Positions 8,652 through 16,711 of a stretch of DNA of 64,000 nucleotides are shown here, one piece after another (the stretch's first letter is position 1; each line of letters starts with the position of its first letter). Position numbers and translations under genes: made by a program. The DNA comes from Ga0077527 sp945862135 (GTDB lineage: Bacteria > Pseudomonadota > Gammaproteobacteria > Burkholderiales > SG8-41), in assembly GCA_964203275.1 (NCBI GenBank), contig CAXNMF010000001.1, forward strand, positions 310,001 to 374,000. Direction: 5' to 3'. Below the pieces are notes generated by a model, which was not told the DNA's origin, ran no database searches, and was given only the letters and a program-made list of their open reading frames with translations.

Positions 8652-9596
8652 TTAGCGCAGCAAGGCACGGTAAGCCTTGCGTGCAATGCCTTTTAACGCA
8701 GGATAGGGCTCTAATGCCCGTGATATTCGGTATTTCAGGGATGGTTTGGCCTGTTGTACCTTCGAGGCATTCGGGGCGTCTCCACTATAGTTGTCTGTGA
8801 CCTGCCCGGGGATCGTGCCGACGGAGGTGCTGGATTCCAAGGCGCCCCAAAACGGCTTTTCTTTCACTTTCCGGTAGATGATATTGATGCTGACATCGGG
8901 GATGGCAAGCTCATTCAGGGCATTGATATTTTCTGAGTGGCCGATTTGTGCCAGTGTCCGTTCCAGCGCCGGAAAATAGCTGCGATAGCTGCGCACGCTG
9001 TCATAAAGATTATTCCGCCCAGCGGGGCCTTCAAACCAGAATTCAACCACTTCGTATTCGTTGTAACCGGCAATATCAAAAAGGCAGCGACCAGTGTAAG
9101 TGATATAGCCGTGGTCAACATATCCCAACGCAGGCAGGGAATGGAATATATGCCCGCCCAGCTTGGTTGCATCGTGCATCACTTTAAAGCAGTTGAATTG
9201 GTTGAGTATGTGTTCAGTGGTGCCAAAATTCAGCACCAAATCAAAGTAACCGCGGAGATTTCCTGGCAGACGGGCATGATTCAAATCGAGGATGGTCGTC
9301 CTGTACCCATCTGCGATGTCAAAGGCAGAATAGACCATGCCTGCTTTTTCAAGTAATTCACCAACGAACGCGCCATTAAGTCCGCCGTGGACAGGGTCGT
9401 AGCTTGATCCCGCAGCCAGCCGCTTTGCGAAGGACTCGATATCAGGTGCCGCGGGGGCGTACTTTTCGAGGAATGCGACTATATTCTCGGAACTGGCTGA
9501 ATAGAGATTGGAGGAACCAATGTCAAGGACCTTGCACTTTGGCTTGAGAAGCGCAAGTTTTTCCATTCGCTGCAGGCTTTCAAATGTAATGCCCAT
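8652..9596 (-). CDS. Methyltransferase-like protein of the GTTEH family, copy 2
   Basis: 314 residues from ATG at 9596; the frame is open further upstream, but the paralogues all begin MGI(T/S), here MGITFESLQRM. Blocks shared with the other copies: VLDIGSSNLYSASSENI, SSYDPVHGGLNGAFVGELL, FDIADGYRTTILDLNH, NFGTTEHILNQFN, DHGYITYTGRC, IIYRKVKEKPFWGALE and SSTSVG. It is closer to copy 3 (16712-17584) than to copy 1. It is the last gene of the ten-gene minus-strand run and has a 124-base leader after the previous stop. A SAM-dependent enzyme is likely by motif; the substrate is unknown. Confidence 0.65.
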   Translation of the reverse strand: MGITFESLQRMEKLALLKPKCKVLDIGSSNLYSASSENIVAFLEKYAPAAPDIESFAKRLAAGSSYDPVHGGLNGAFVGELLEKAGMVYSAFDIADGYRTTILDLNHARLPGNLRGYFDLVLNFGTTEHILNQFNCFKVMHDATKLGGHIFHSLPALGYVDHGYITYTGRCLFDIAGYNEYEVVEFWFEGPAGRNNLYDSVRSYRSYFPALERTLAQIGHSENINALNELAIPDVSINIIYRKVKEKPFWGALESSTSVGTIPGQVTDNYSGDAPNASKVQQAKPSLKYRISRALEPYPALKGIARKAYRALLR

Positions 9597-9720
9597 CTTC
9601 GCATCCTTGTTTATTAATCGCCTACCTTGCAGGCGGAAACTTTCTTGAGTGGATTGTTTTGGTCGGGTCCGCAACCCTGTCACGAGCAAGAAACGGGCAA
9701 TTACAAAAATTCGGGAAAAG

Positions 9721-10794
9721 TTACGCCATTTGAATGAATAGCGCTGATCCCATTACAAATGCACAGATAATTTTTCGAGCACAGTTGCTGAGGAATTCAT
9801 CGCCAGCCCTTTGAGGCCCATCTCCATATGGCCAAAGGTAGTCATCAATGATGATCCACCCCCCAGGTCTTACCAAATCGCTCCATGACGACACATCTGC
9901 TTGGGCATTCGCGTAACTGTGGTTGCCGTCAATATGCAATATCGCAATGCTCCCGGAATATGACGTATTACCGAAAGCAGTTGTCATTATCACTTTCTGG
10001 CGTCGATACTCGAGTGATGCTTCGACAGAGGGCATTCTTAGGTAATTGACCGCGTCATTCGCATAAGGCAAAAGGTTAAGTTGAAACACGGTCAGCGCCT
10101 CATCTGCGCTAACCGGAATACGGTCAACCAGCCCTTTCTCGTCATTCTGGATCAGATGCTGGTTAGACCAAGGGTCGACGCAAAGCAGCTTGCCGATTTT
10201 GTAACATTGGGCGAGTCGCAAAAGCACAAAAGCCGATTTTCCCCACCAGCTGCCAATTTCAACGATGTCGCCCATCGGGCTATAGCGGAAGATTTCACAA
10301 AGCGCACGAATTTTTTCGTGATCGCACATGCCGGGGATAGAGTCGGCATGACGAAACAGCGAGGCAATCTCCAAACGGGAAATGGTCGGCTTTGCATCGC
10401 CGATGGCCGCAAGTTCCAGGTGTTGGGCAAGCACGGACTTACCAAAATCCAATGCTGTCAGGTAAGGAGCCATTTCGACATCGACGGGAGATGAATTGAC
10501 CAGAGACACGCCCGGGCAGGATTGGAGCAGGGTGCGATGGAGATGATCCCAAACTACCGGATTCGGAGTGAAAATTCCGTCAATGTCATGATCTGCAATG
10601 ACCTGTTTTAGCGCCTTATCAAACTCAGTGGAGCTTACGTAAGGCAGATAAGCCCACTGCGGATAGCGCACTCTTGCCGGATCGTGCCCAAGGGAGGATG
10701 CGCCAACCACTTTCTGTCCTTCTGCTAGCGCTCGTTCCAGGAAAGTCAATGAGCGCGGCATCCCCGCCGGAAATACCAGGACGCGCTTAGCCAC
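9721..10794 (-). CDS. Fusion of a preATP-grasp-like Rossmann domain with a SAM methyltransferase
   Basis: About 357 residues from GTG 10794, which has an AGAGGAG ribosome site and overlaps the upstream gene by 8 bases. Residues ~1-125 (AKRVLVFPAGMPRSLTF ... DIDGIFTPNPVVWDHLH) resemble the N-terminal preATP-grasp domain seen before ATP-grasp ligases, but no ATP-grasp domain follows. Instead residues ~150-340 form a class I methyltransferase of the Methyltransf_24 kind: GDIVEIGSWWGKSAFVLL, LLCVDPWSN, ILHIDGNHSYANAQAD and GGWIIIDDYLW. An O- or N-methyltransferase acting on the glycan or its precursor is likely. The role of the N-terminal domain is not known. Confidence 0.65.
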   Translation of the reverse strand: MAKRVLVFPAGMPRSLTFLERALAEGQKVVGASSLGHDPARVRYPQWAYLPYVSSTEFDKALKQVIADHDIDGIFTPNPVVWDHLHRTLLQSCPGVSLVNSSPVDVEMAPYLTALDFGKSVLAQHLELAAIGDAKPTISRLEIASLFRHADSIPGMCDHEKIRALCEIFRYSPMGDIVEIGSWWGKSAFVLLRLAQCYKIGKLLCVDPWSNQHLIQNDEKGLVDRIPVSADEALTVFQLNLLPYANDAVNYLRMPSVEASLEYRRQKVIMTTAFGNTSYSGSIAILHIDGNHSYANAQADVSSWSDLVRPGGWIIIDDYLWPYGDGPQRAGDEFLSNCARKIICAFVMGSALFIQMA

Positions 10795-11548
10795 ATGGGG
10801 CTCCTCTTTCACACATCAGGAATATGCTGGAGCAAAGATCAGGATAAATCTGCCCCAGCTTGTAGCAGCCCTCAAGGTATTCCTTCGACACGATGTCGGT
10901 CTGCAGGAGCCGATCCCACTGGAAGTTGGCCAGAGCCTTGAAAAAAATACCGGAGCGGTGTACCACTTTCAGTCCGGCCGCGACTGCATCATGCTCCAAG
11001 GTATCCAAAGTGTAGGTGCGGCGATGGCCATGCTCGCTTTCAGCCGGTGTTACGGCGGCGTTGTAGGGAATCAGCCCCATCTTTACCGCTATTTGGCGTG
11101 ACGGAGCATTGCCGTTCGGGCATACCAGGAAGAAACGCCCCTCATCGGCCAGCCATTCATCGTTTATGCGTTTGAGTACACGAACTGGATCATCGAGGTG
11201 CTCCAGAACGTGAGTCAGCACGATGTTGTCATAGCGTCTCGGCAACGTCGCTTTCTCGAATGTCGAATGGACAAATTGAATCTTGTCTCCAAGCTTGAGT
11301 TTCGCGGCATCGATCGCCACAGTGGACGCCTCGATACAGGTGATGTCGGCAAAATGCTCCAGGAATCGTCGGGTGAAGTCGCCTTTGAAACTGCCAAGCT
11401 CAAGAAGGGTTCCATTCCTGAAAAACGGCTCAAAGGAGCGGATCATATAGGGATGCATCACGTCATAATCGAAGCTATAGGCGTACTTTTCCGTATCACC
11501 GTTGGCTGAATCGTCGATTTCAGCGTTAAAGTTTCTTTGCTTTTTCAC
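10787..11548 (-). CDS. Class I SAM-dependent methyltransferase
   Basis: 253 residues. Motif I is LLELGSFKGDFTRRF (residues ~48-62), strand 2 ends at CIEAS, and the post-motif is YDNIVLTHVLEHLDDP, followed by GRFFLVCPNGNAPSRQIAVK. It shares C-terminal features with the methyltransferase at 14071-14796 (PN..S R.A..KMGL, GHRR.YT, a final CSS/CAS segment), so the two are probably an old duplication inside the same run. It lies between a GNAT gene and the fusion protein at 9721. Target unknown. Confidence 0.8.
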   Translation of the reverse strand: MKKQRNFNAEIDDSANGDTEKYAYSFDYDVMHPYMIRSFEPFFRNGTLLELGSFKGDFTRRFLEHFADITCIEASTVAIDAAKLKLGDKIQFVHSTFEKATLPRRYDNIVLTHVLEHLDDPVRVLKRINDEWLADEGRFFLVCPNGNAPSRQIAVKMGLIPYNAAVTPAESEHGHRRTYTLDTLEHDAVAAGLKVVHRSGIFFKALANFQWDRLLQTDIVSKEYLEGCYKLGQIYPDLCSSIFLMCERGAPCG

Positions 11549-11569
11549 GAGAGTGATACCTGTCTGAGA

Positions 11570-12127
11570 CTAGTCCCAATATTTGGTTTGATTGACGAGA
11601 TTCGCATAATCACTGCGGGTGATGCCCACTACAATCCGGTCCCAGTAGCGGCCTCGTCGGAAAAACCAATTCCGCTGTCGTCCTTCCTCTTTCCAGCCCA
11701 GTTTTCCGCAGTAAAACGCAATGGATCCTTCGTTGTATTCGATCATCGAGCCGTCAAGCCGCTCCAGATGCAACTCGTCAAATGCATAGCGCATCGTTGC
11801 CATGACGGCGTCTGCTCCATAACCCTTGCCACGGATTTCGGCGTCGCCAAGCATTACTCCATGCCAAGCATGATTATTTCGCCAATCAATATTGATGATG
11901 CTGGAAATCCCGATTAACCCGGCACCAGGCGCTTGAATTGCAAAACGCTGGTTCAAGGGTTCGTTTTTGAGGTTCTGGAACCATGAGCGGTGAAAATCAA
12001 GTGAACTTGGAAAGTGGATATTACCCATGACGTCCTGGGTCTCATAGTCGTTTGCCCAGCGATGCAGGGTCGCCAGATCATCTTCCTCGATAGCACGGAG
12101 GACTATATTCTTGCCTTTAATGTTCAT
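11570..12127 (-). CDS. GNAT-family N-acetyltransferase, RimJ/RimL-like
   Basis: 185 residues with RimJ/RimL-type GNAT features: LRAIEEDDLATLHRW at the N terminus, IGISSIINIDW, and the acetyl-CoA loop AEIRGKGYGADAVM (R/Q-x-x-G-x-G/A), then LERLDGSMIEYNEGSIAFY. In glycan loci such enzymes often N-acetylate an amino sugar. The DegT-type aminotransferase in the same run (15574-16683) would supply an amino sugar, so acetylation of that product is a reasonable inference. Confidence 0.8.
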   Translation of the reverse strand: MNIKGKNIVLRAIEEDDLATLHRWANDYETQDVMGNIHFPSSLDFHRSWFQNLKNEPLNQRFAIQAPGAGLIGISSIINIDWRNNHAWHGVMLGDAEIRGKGYGADAVMATMRYAFDELHLERLDGSMIEYNEGSIAFYCGKLGWKEEGRQRNWFFRRGRYWDRIVVGITRSDYANLVNQTKYWD

Positions 12128-12145
12128 TTTCTGCCCCTCAGCTAG

Positions 12146-13105
12146 TCATTTTTCGAGTCGGGCAAGCCCAAAACCCTGCTTGCCGAAGGCGTTTCCGTTA
12201 TACAGCATGTAAGTTTCTTGTTCGCAGTGGAATACATTTGGATAACAGACCATCTCGGAATCCCAACCTTCCGGCGCGACATCAAGAACGGCGTTTTCAT
12301 CCTCGCGGTGCCAATTTTTCAGATCGGCAGACCAAGCGTGCCCTATCCGGTAGCTGCGCTCCGGATTGTTCCTGAAATCAACGGCATACCTATAGCAGAA
12401 CCACATGTGATAGCGGCCATCGAGCTCGATCACTGTCGGAAGTGCCTGACACTCATCACTGCCAAGGCGGTCAGGAATGAAGCCCGTACAGACACGTTGC
12501 CAAACGATCCCATCGGTTGAGGTGGCATGCGCGATCTTGTACACCCGATCAGGGTGGCCAAACGAATTTTTAATCCATCTTGTGCCATGGATGTACCACA
12601 TATGGAATACACCATGAAAGTTGGCGACGAATCCGTCACCAACCAGGAAAGGTTCATGCAGTGAAGGGCCCAATACTGGACCTTCACCCTGCTTCACAAA
12701 CGATTGCCCACCATCTTTGCTGATTGCCATCCCGATTGCAGCATCAACCGGCACGGACCGCCTGCGGCTCCATCCCGTGGTGTAGGCGTAAACGTCAGTT
12801 CCGACGGAGATAATGTTTGCTGGGAAAATGCCATGCTCGTCGAAAGTGCCCAGCTTACCCAGCGGTATCACTGGCGCCGTAGAATGATTCAAAATTTTTC
12901 GGAACTGTTTGTCGAAATCGACATATGCGACCTGGGAAAGATATGTAGCAGTAGCATCGCGTGTTCTTGTCGAAAAAAATATCCGAACGAAATCGTCACG
13001 TATCAGGGCTTGTGGCGACTGTGCAAACCCGCATTGCCCAGGCATTAAATGGACTGATTCCGGATCGAAAATCTTACCCAGACGTTTCCACTGCATACAT
13101 CTCAT
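12146..13105 (-). CDS. Beta-propeller glycosidase/phosphorylase-like protein, tandem copy A
   Basis: 319 residues, overlapping the upstream paralogue by four bases. Repeated blade motifs (SKDGGQSF, STDGIVW, SADLKNW) and aromatic FHMWY/YHMWF strands point to the five-bladed beta-propeller superfamily of GH43/GH32/GH130-type enzymes. A characteristic block is RLGSDECQALP, followed by YHMWFCYRYAVDFRNN. There is no signal peptide, so it acts in the cytosol. An ATG three codons further in (MQWKRLGKIF) is an alternative start that aligns better with copy B. Whether it cleaves, phosphorolyses or only binds sugar is not shown by the sequence. Confidence 0.7.
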   Translation of the reverse strand: MRCMQWKRLGKIFDPESVHLMPGQCGFAQSPQALIRDDFVRIFFSTRTRDATATYLSQVAYVDFDKQFRKILNHSTAPVIPLGKLGTFDEHGIFPANIISVGTDVYAYTTGWSRRRSVPVDAAIGMAISKDGGQSFVKQGEGPVLGPSLHEPFLVGDGFVANFHGVFHMWYIHGTRWIKNSFGHPDRVYKIAHATSTDGIVWQRVCTGFIPDRLGSDECQALPTVIELDGRYHMWFCYRYAVDFRNNPERSYRIGHAWSADLKNWHREDENAVLDVAPEGWDSEMVCYPNVFHCEQETYMLYNGNAFGKQGFGLARLEK

Positions 13106-14064
13106 TCCTTGTAAGAGTCCAATATCGCAAGACCAAAGCCATAGCGTCCAACTTGGTTACCTATATAAAGCATGAATATCTTGCCATCAACTTGAAATAC
13201 GTGCGGATAGGCTATCGATTGATTGTCCCAGCCCTGATCAGACACCTGAATGCCGGCACGGTCATCGTCTCGCGACCAGTGCTTCAGGTCTACCGAAGAG
13301 GCATAGCCAATCCGGTAACCTCTGTCGTTGTTTCTGAAATCATTGCCATATTTGTAGCAATAAAACATATGGTATTTACCTTCGTGCCAGAACACATCAG
13401 GACTGGCTTGGCATTCATCATCACCAAGGCGATCAGAGAGAATGTTTATTCCATCGCGGCGCCAGTTCATGCCGTCTTCAGAGCTGGCCATTCGAATTTT
13501 GTAAACCGCTTCGATCCGGCCATCGATTTCCCGCCACTGAGTTCCGGCTACGTACCAGAGATACCAATGATGATTAAATCTCCGGACCTTGGGCCCGCTA
13601 AGCACATACGGATCCAGCATATTGCTTGAGAGAAGAGGCCCGGGACCCAGTCGCGAGAACGAGTTGCCCCCATCAAAGCTTTCGGCAACTCCAATTGCAA
13701 CCGTAAATGGAATTGATTCGCATCTTGTCCAGCCACCGTAGTAGCACAAAATGCGGGCGCCATCGGCAATTACCGAGACAGGATAAATCCCGAATTCGTC
13801 GAAGGTTCCCAACTCGCCAAGACTGAGAATGGGGGAATCTGCAACACGCAATACGTGCTTTAAATCGTGTCGATCAAGGTCGACATATGCTGAATAGCTT
13901 ACATACTGGCCGTTTTTGTCTGCCGCAGGCCTGCAGGAAAAATAGACTCTGACAAAGTCATCAAAGATCAAGGTGGCTGGTGCCTGGGAGAATTCCTGCA
14001 GCCAGATACGACCTTGCACATCAGCGGGGTTGAAGACCCGCCCCAGTTTCTTCCATCGAAACAT
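13102..14064 (-). CDS. Beta-propeller glycosidase/phosphorylase-like protein, tandem copy B
   Basis: 320 residues, a clear paralogue of copy A over the full length: WKKLGRVFNP, SQAPATLIFDDFVRVYFS, LGELGTFDEFGIYP, RLGDDECQASP, YHMFYCYKYGNDFRNN and RIGYASSVDLKHW. Blade motifs SFDGGNSF and SSEDGMNW are visible. No signal peptide is seen. It follows the methyltransferase at 14071 with a 6-base gap and overlaps copy A by ATGA, so both copies are co-translated. Retention of two copies side by side suggests two related substrates or a heteromer. Confidence 0.7.
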   Translation of the reverse strand: MFRWKKLGRVFNPADVQGRIWLQEFSQAPATLIFDDFVRVYFSCRPAADKNGQYVSYSAYVDLDRHDLKHVLRVADSPILSLGELGTFDEFGIYPVSVIADGARILCYYGGWTRCESIPFTVAIGVAESFDGGNSFSRLGPGPLLSSNMLDPYVLSGPKVRRFNHHWYLWYVAGTQWREIDGRIEAVYKIRMASSEDGMNWRRDGINILSDRLGDDECQASPDVFWHEGKYHMFYCYKYGNDFRNNDRGYRIGYASSVDLKHWSRDDDRAGIQVSDQGWDNQSIAYPHVFQVDGKIFMLYIGNQVGRYGFGLAILDSYKE

Positions 14065-14070
14065 AAAGAT

Positions 14071-14796
14071 TCAGTAAAGTTTCTTGGTTGCGATGCCTAG
14101 CAGGCTCGCACAATATTCCGGAATGTCCTCGCCAAGTATCAGAAAGGCTTTGATTGCAGCTTCACCGAGTTCGTACATCTGCTTTTCAGATAAGGGCTTC
14201 AAGTAAAGTCCTTTAATATCAATCAATCGCAGTCCTGCCTCGTCGCAATGCTGCTCCAGCATGGCTTTGGTATAGAGGCGCCGGTGCCCAACCAGGTAAT
14301 CTTTGGGAGCGAGCTGATCATAACTGCCCAGCAGTCCCATTTTGTAGCCAGCCCGGCGGTTGAGAGACATGCAATTGGGAGCCGAAATGAATATCAGCCC
14401 TTCATCCGCAAGTAGCCCATGCAGTCGCTTCAGGGATTCGACTGGTTCCTCAACATGCTCGATAACATTCAGGAAAAAAATGTAGTCGTACTTGTGAGCG
14501 GCTTGAAACTGTTCCAGCAGGAGATTGTGGCAGGGAATGTCAGGCAGTTTCTGCCGGAGAAGATCAATATTTCCCTTGGCAGGTTCAATGACTTCGAGTT
14601 TCGGAAATATGGTGGCGAGACGGGTGGTGCAAGTGCCGCTGCCGCAGCCCACCTCCAGTGCTTTTTTGTTCCCATTGCCATCGCAGTAACGGCGAATCAA
14701 ATCCATTTCCCGATCAATAAGCAGATCGTCCATGTAATCGCCATTCTGGTAAAACGAGGTAAATGCTTCGAGATGCTTGATTTCATTTTCGCTCAT
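14071..14796 (-). CDS. Class I SAM-dependent methyltransferase
   Basis: 241 residues with motif I ALEVGCGSGTCTTRL (residues ~45-59), VIEPAKGN, YDYIFFLNVIEHVEEP and GLIFISAPNCMSLNRRAG. The C-terminal half (GHRRLYTKAMLEQH, SLLGIATKKLY) resembles that of the methyltransferase at 10787-11548. It sits between wbqC and the two beta-propeller genes with short spacers. The product is likely a small-molecule or glycan methyltransferase; the target cannot be inferred. Confidence 0.8.
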   Translation of the reverse strand: MSENEIKHLEAFTSFYQNGDYMDDLLIDREMDLIRRYCDGNGNKKALEVGCGSGTCTTRLATIFPKLEVIEPAKGNIDLLRQKLPDIPCHNLLLEQFQAAHKYDYIFFLNVIEHVEEPVESLKRLHGLLADEGLIFISAPNCMSLNRRAGYKMGLLGSYDQLAPKDYLVGHRRLYTKAMLEQHCDEAGLRLIDIKGLYLKPLSEKQMYELGEAAIKAFLILGEDIPEYCASLLGIATKKLY

Positions 14797-14811
14797 GATA
14801 ACCCGGTCATT

Positions 14812-15531
14812 TCAAGGTAACGATTGGGGTGTGCCAACAATGGCAAACTCGTCATTAATGCGGCGGCATACTTCATTCAATGGATTAAACATCATCACAT
14901 CTATTATCGATAGCCAGGGCACGAACTCACTGCCGAGCTGCGAATATTCGAATGGCGTTGGCTTGAGGAATCCGAGAATTATGCCATTGGCTTTGAACAC
15001 ATCCGAAGAGTAAAGCTCGGTACCGCCGATTGGGTTGATGTAGGTATCGGCACCCAACGCGTGACAAATGGCGATAACACGATCCTGGCCACTCAGTTGG
15101 TGATTGGATTCAATGGTGGACGAGGTCCGGATCTCGGTTGTAATACCCAAATATTGACAAATGAGATCCAACGCATGTCGAATGAAGCGAAACAAATTGT
15201 GCTCGTCGTGCAATACGATCTGTTCCAGCAGAGGGTAGACCCGTGAAAATTGAGGGGCGCGCGAGTAGGCGCCCTTGAACTGGTTTAGCAACTTGCTTCG
15301 GTTGAAATCTGCAGCCAACTCCCGCTCTACCACGTCGAGGGAGTCTGAACCCTTCTTCAACGGCAGCGAGAAAATCGCATCTTTACCATTTACCAGCAGA
15401 CGGTTGCGGTTAATCCAACCCTTCTTGGTGTATTTGATATTGTCGTAAACAATGAAGAGATCAACCGCATTGATAAGCTGGAAGTAGCCTATGTAGGGAA
15501 GGAAGTAGGGCTGCATGATAGCCAGCTTCAT
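14812..15531 (-). CDS. wbqC: WbqC-family protein
   Basis: 239 residues matching the WbqC family from the first residue: MKLAIMQPYFLPYIGYFQLI, DLFIVYDNIKYTKKGWINRN, then NPIGGTELY and FEYSQLGSEFVPWLSIID near the C terminus. WbqC proteins occur in O-antigen and glycosylation loci next to sugar aminotransferases. Their biochemical role is not settled; modification of an amino-sugar nucleotide has been suggested from context. Here too it directly follows a DegT-type aminotransferase, with a 42-base spacer. Confidence 0.9.
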   Translation of the reverse strand: MKLAIMQPYFLPYIGYFQLINAVDLFIVYDNIKYTKKGWINRNRLLVNGKDAIFSLPLKKGSDSLDVVERELAADFNRSKLLNQFKGAYSRAPQFSRVYPLLEQIVLHDEHNLFRFIRHALDLICQYLGITTEIRTSSTIESNHQLSGQDRVIAICHALGADTYINPIGGTELYSSDVFKANGIILGFLKPTPFEYSQLGSEFVPWLSIIDVMMFNPLNEVCRRINDEFAIVGTPQSLP

Positions 15532-15573
15532 ATTGGTAAACCGTCAAGGCGGCTAGCCTGCATTTGTTATGAC

Positions 15574-16683
15574 TCATTGCTCCGCAATGAACTGGCAAAT
15601 ATCTTCAACCATCTGCATTTCAAGGTCCGGATAGATAGGTAAACACAACACTTGCCGTGCCGCAGCTGTGGCGCGCGGCAAGTTGTCGCGGTGGGCCGAA
15701 GGTAACCCGCGATACATCGGGAATTCTGAAATCAGCGGGTAGAAATAGCGACGGGGGTGTACGCCGCGGGCTTTGAGCCTAAGGTACAGTTCGTCGCGAG
15801 GGATAGGGTAGTCGTCACCGACGAGGATCGGAAAATAGGCGTAATTGGCAACCTTTTCTCCGGAGTCATTTAGACAGCGAATCCCGGCTACGCTTTTAAG
15901 GTGTTGGCGATAGGTGGCATCGATTACTTGGCGCTTGGCTAGCATTTGATCAATGTGCTTAAGCTGCAGCAATCCGAGCGCGGCATTGAATTCGCTCATT
16001 TTGCCGTTGATGCCGGGCGCCACGACGGTAACCTCTCCGGCATGACCGAAGTTTTTCAGATGATCAATCCGCACCTTGGTTTTTGCATCCCGGCAAACGA
16101 TCGCACCGCCCTCGAAAGTATTGAAAACCTTGGTGGCATGAAAACTCAGGACCGAAAGGTCCCCATGATTGAGGATGCTACCGCAATCACATTGCACACC
16201 AAAGGCGTGCGCCGCATCGTAAATAACCCGGAGATTATAAATGTCGGCAATTTTCTGGATGGGTTCGGTGGCACACGGATGGCCGTAGCAATGCACGGGA
16301 AGAATCGCGGTTGTCTGCGGGGTGATGGCGGCCTCAATCTTGGCTGGGTCTAGATTGAGGGTGTTTTCGTCGATGTCAACGAAAACAGGTTTAATGCCAT
16401 TCCACAGCAATGCGTGAGAGGTTGCTACGAATGAAAAGGGCGTTGTGATCACTTCACCGGTGATGCGAAGTGCTTGCAATGCCGAGACAAGTGCGATCGT
16501 GCCGTTGGTGAACAGGCTGATGTGTTCCACTCCCAAGTGCTGGCACAACTCCCTTTCCAGTTGTTCATGAAAAGGCCCGCTATTGGTGAGTATTCTGCTG
16601 TCCCAAATTTTTTGCAGATAAGGAATGAACTCCTCTAGAGGAGGCAATGAGGGTTTTGTGACAAAAATATCCATTTTTTTCAT
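15574..16683 (-). CDS. DegT/DnrJ/EryC1/StrS-type sugar aminotransferase
   Basis: 369 residues from ATG 16683 (an ATG three codons on, 16674, is possible); the open frame further upstream runs into the previous gene and is not family-like. PLP features are typical: TNGTIALVSALQAL, TTPFSFVATSHALLW, DAAHAFGV (PLP-ring Asp) and the Schiff-base lysine in SFHATKVFNTFEGGAI. The N terminus (FVTKPSLPPLEEFIPYL) is reminiscent of VioA-like enzymes that transaminate dTDP-4-keto-6-deoxyglucose. With the GNAT at 11570 it could form an N-acylated amino-deoxysugar pathway; that link is an inference. Confidence 0.9.
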   Translation of the reverse strand: MKKMDIFVTKPSLPPLEEFIPYLQKIWDSRILTNSGPFHEQLERELCQHLGVEHISLFTNGTIALVSALQALRITGEVITTPFSFVATSHALLWNGIKPVFVDIDENTLNLDPAKIEAAITPQTTAILPVHCYGHPCATEPIQKIADIYNLRVIYDAAHAFGVQCDCGSILNHGDLSVLSFHATKVFNTFEGGAIVCRDAKTKVRIDHLKNFGHAGEVTVVAPGINGKMSEFNAALGLLQLKHIDQMLAKRQVIDATYRQHLKSVAGIRCLNDSGEKVANYAYFPILVGDDYPIPRDELYLRLKARGVHPRRYFYPLISEFPMYRGLPSAHRDNLPRATAAARQVLCLPIYPDLEMQMVEDICQFIAEQ

Positions 16684-16711
16684 GTTAGCCACATAAACCG
16701 TATGAGGTGTT

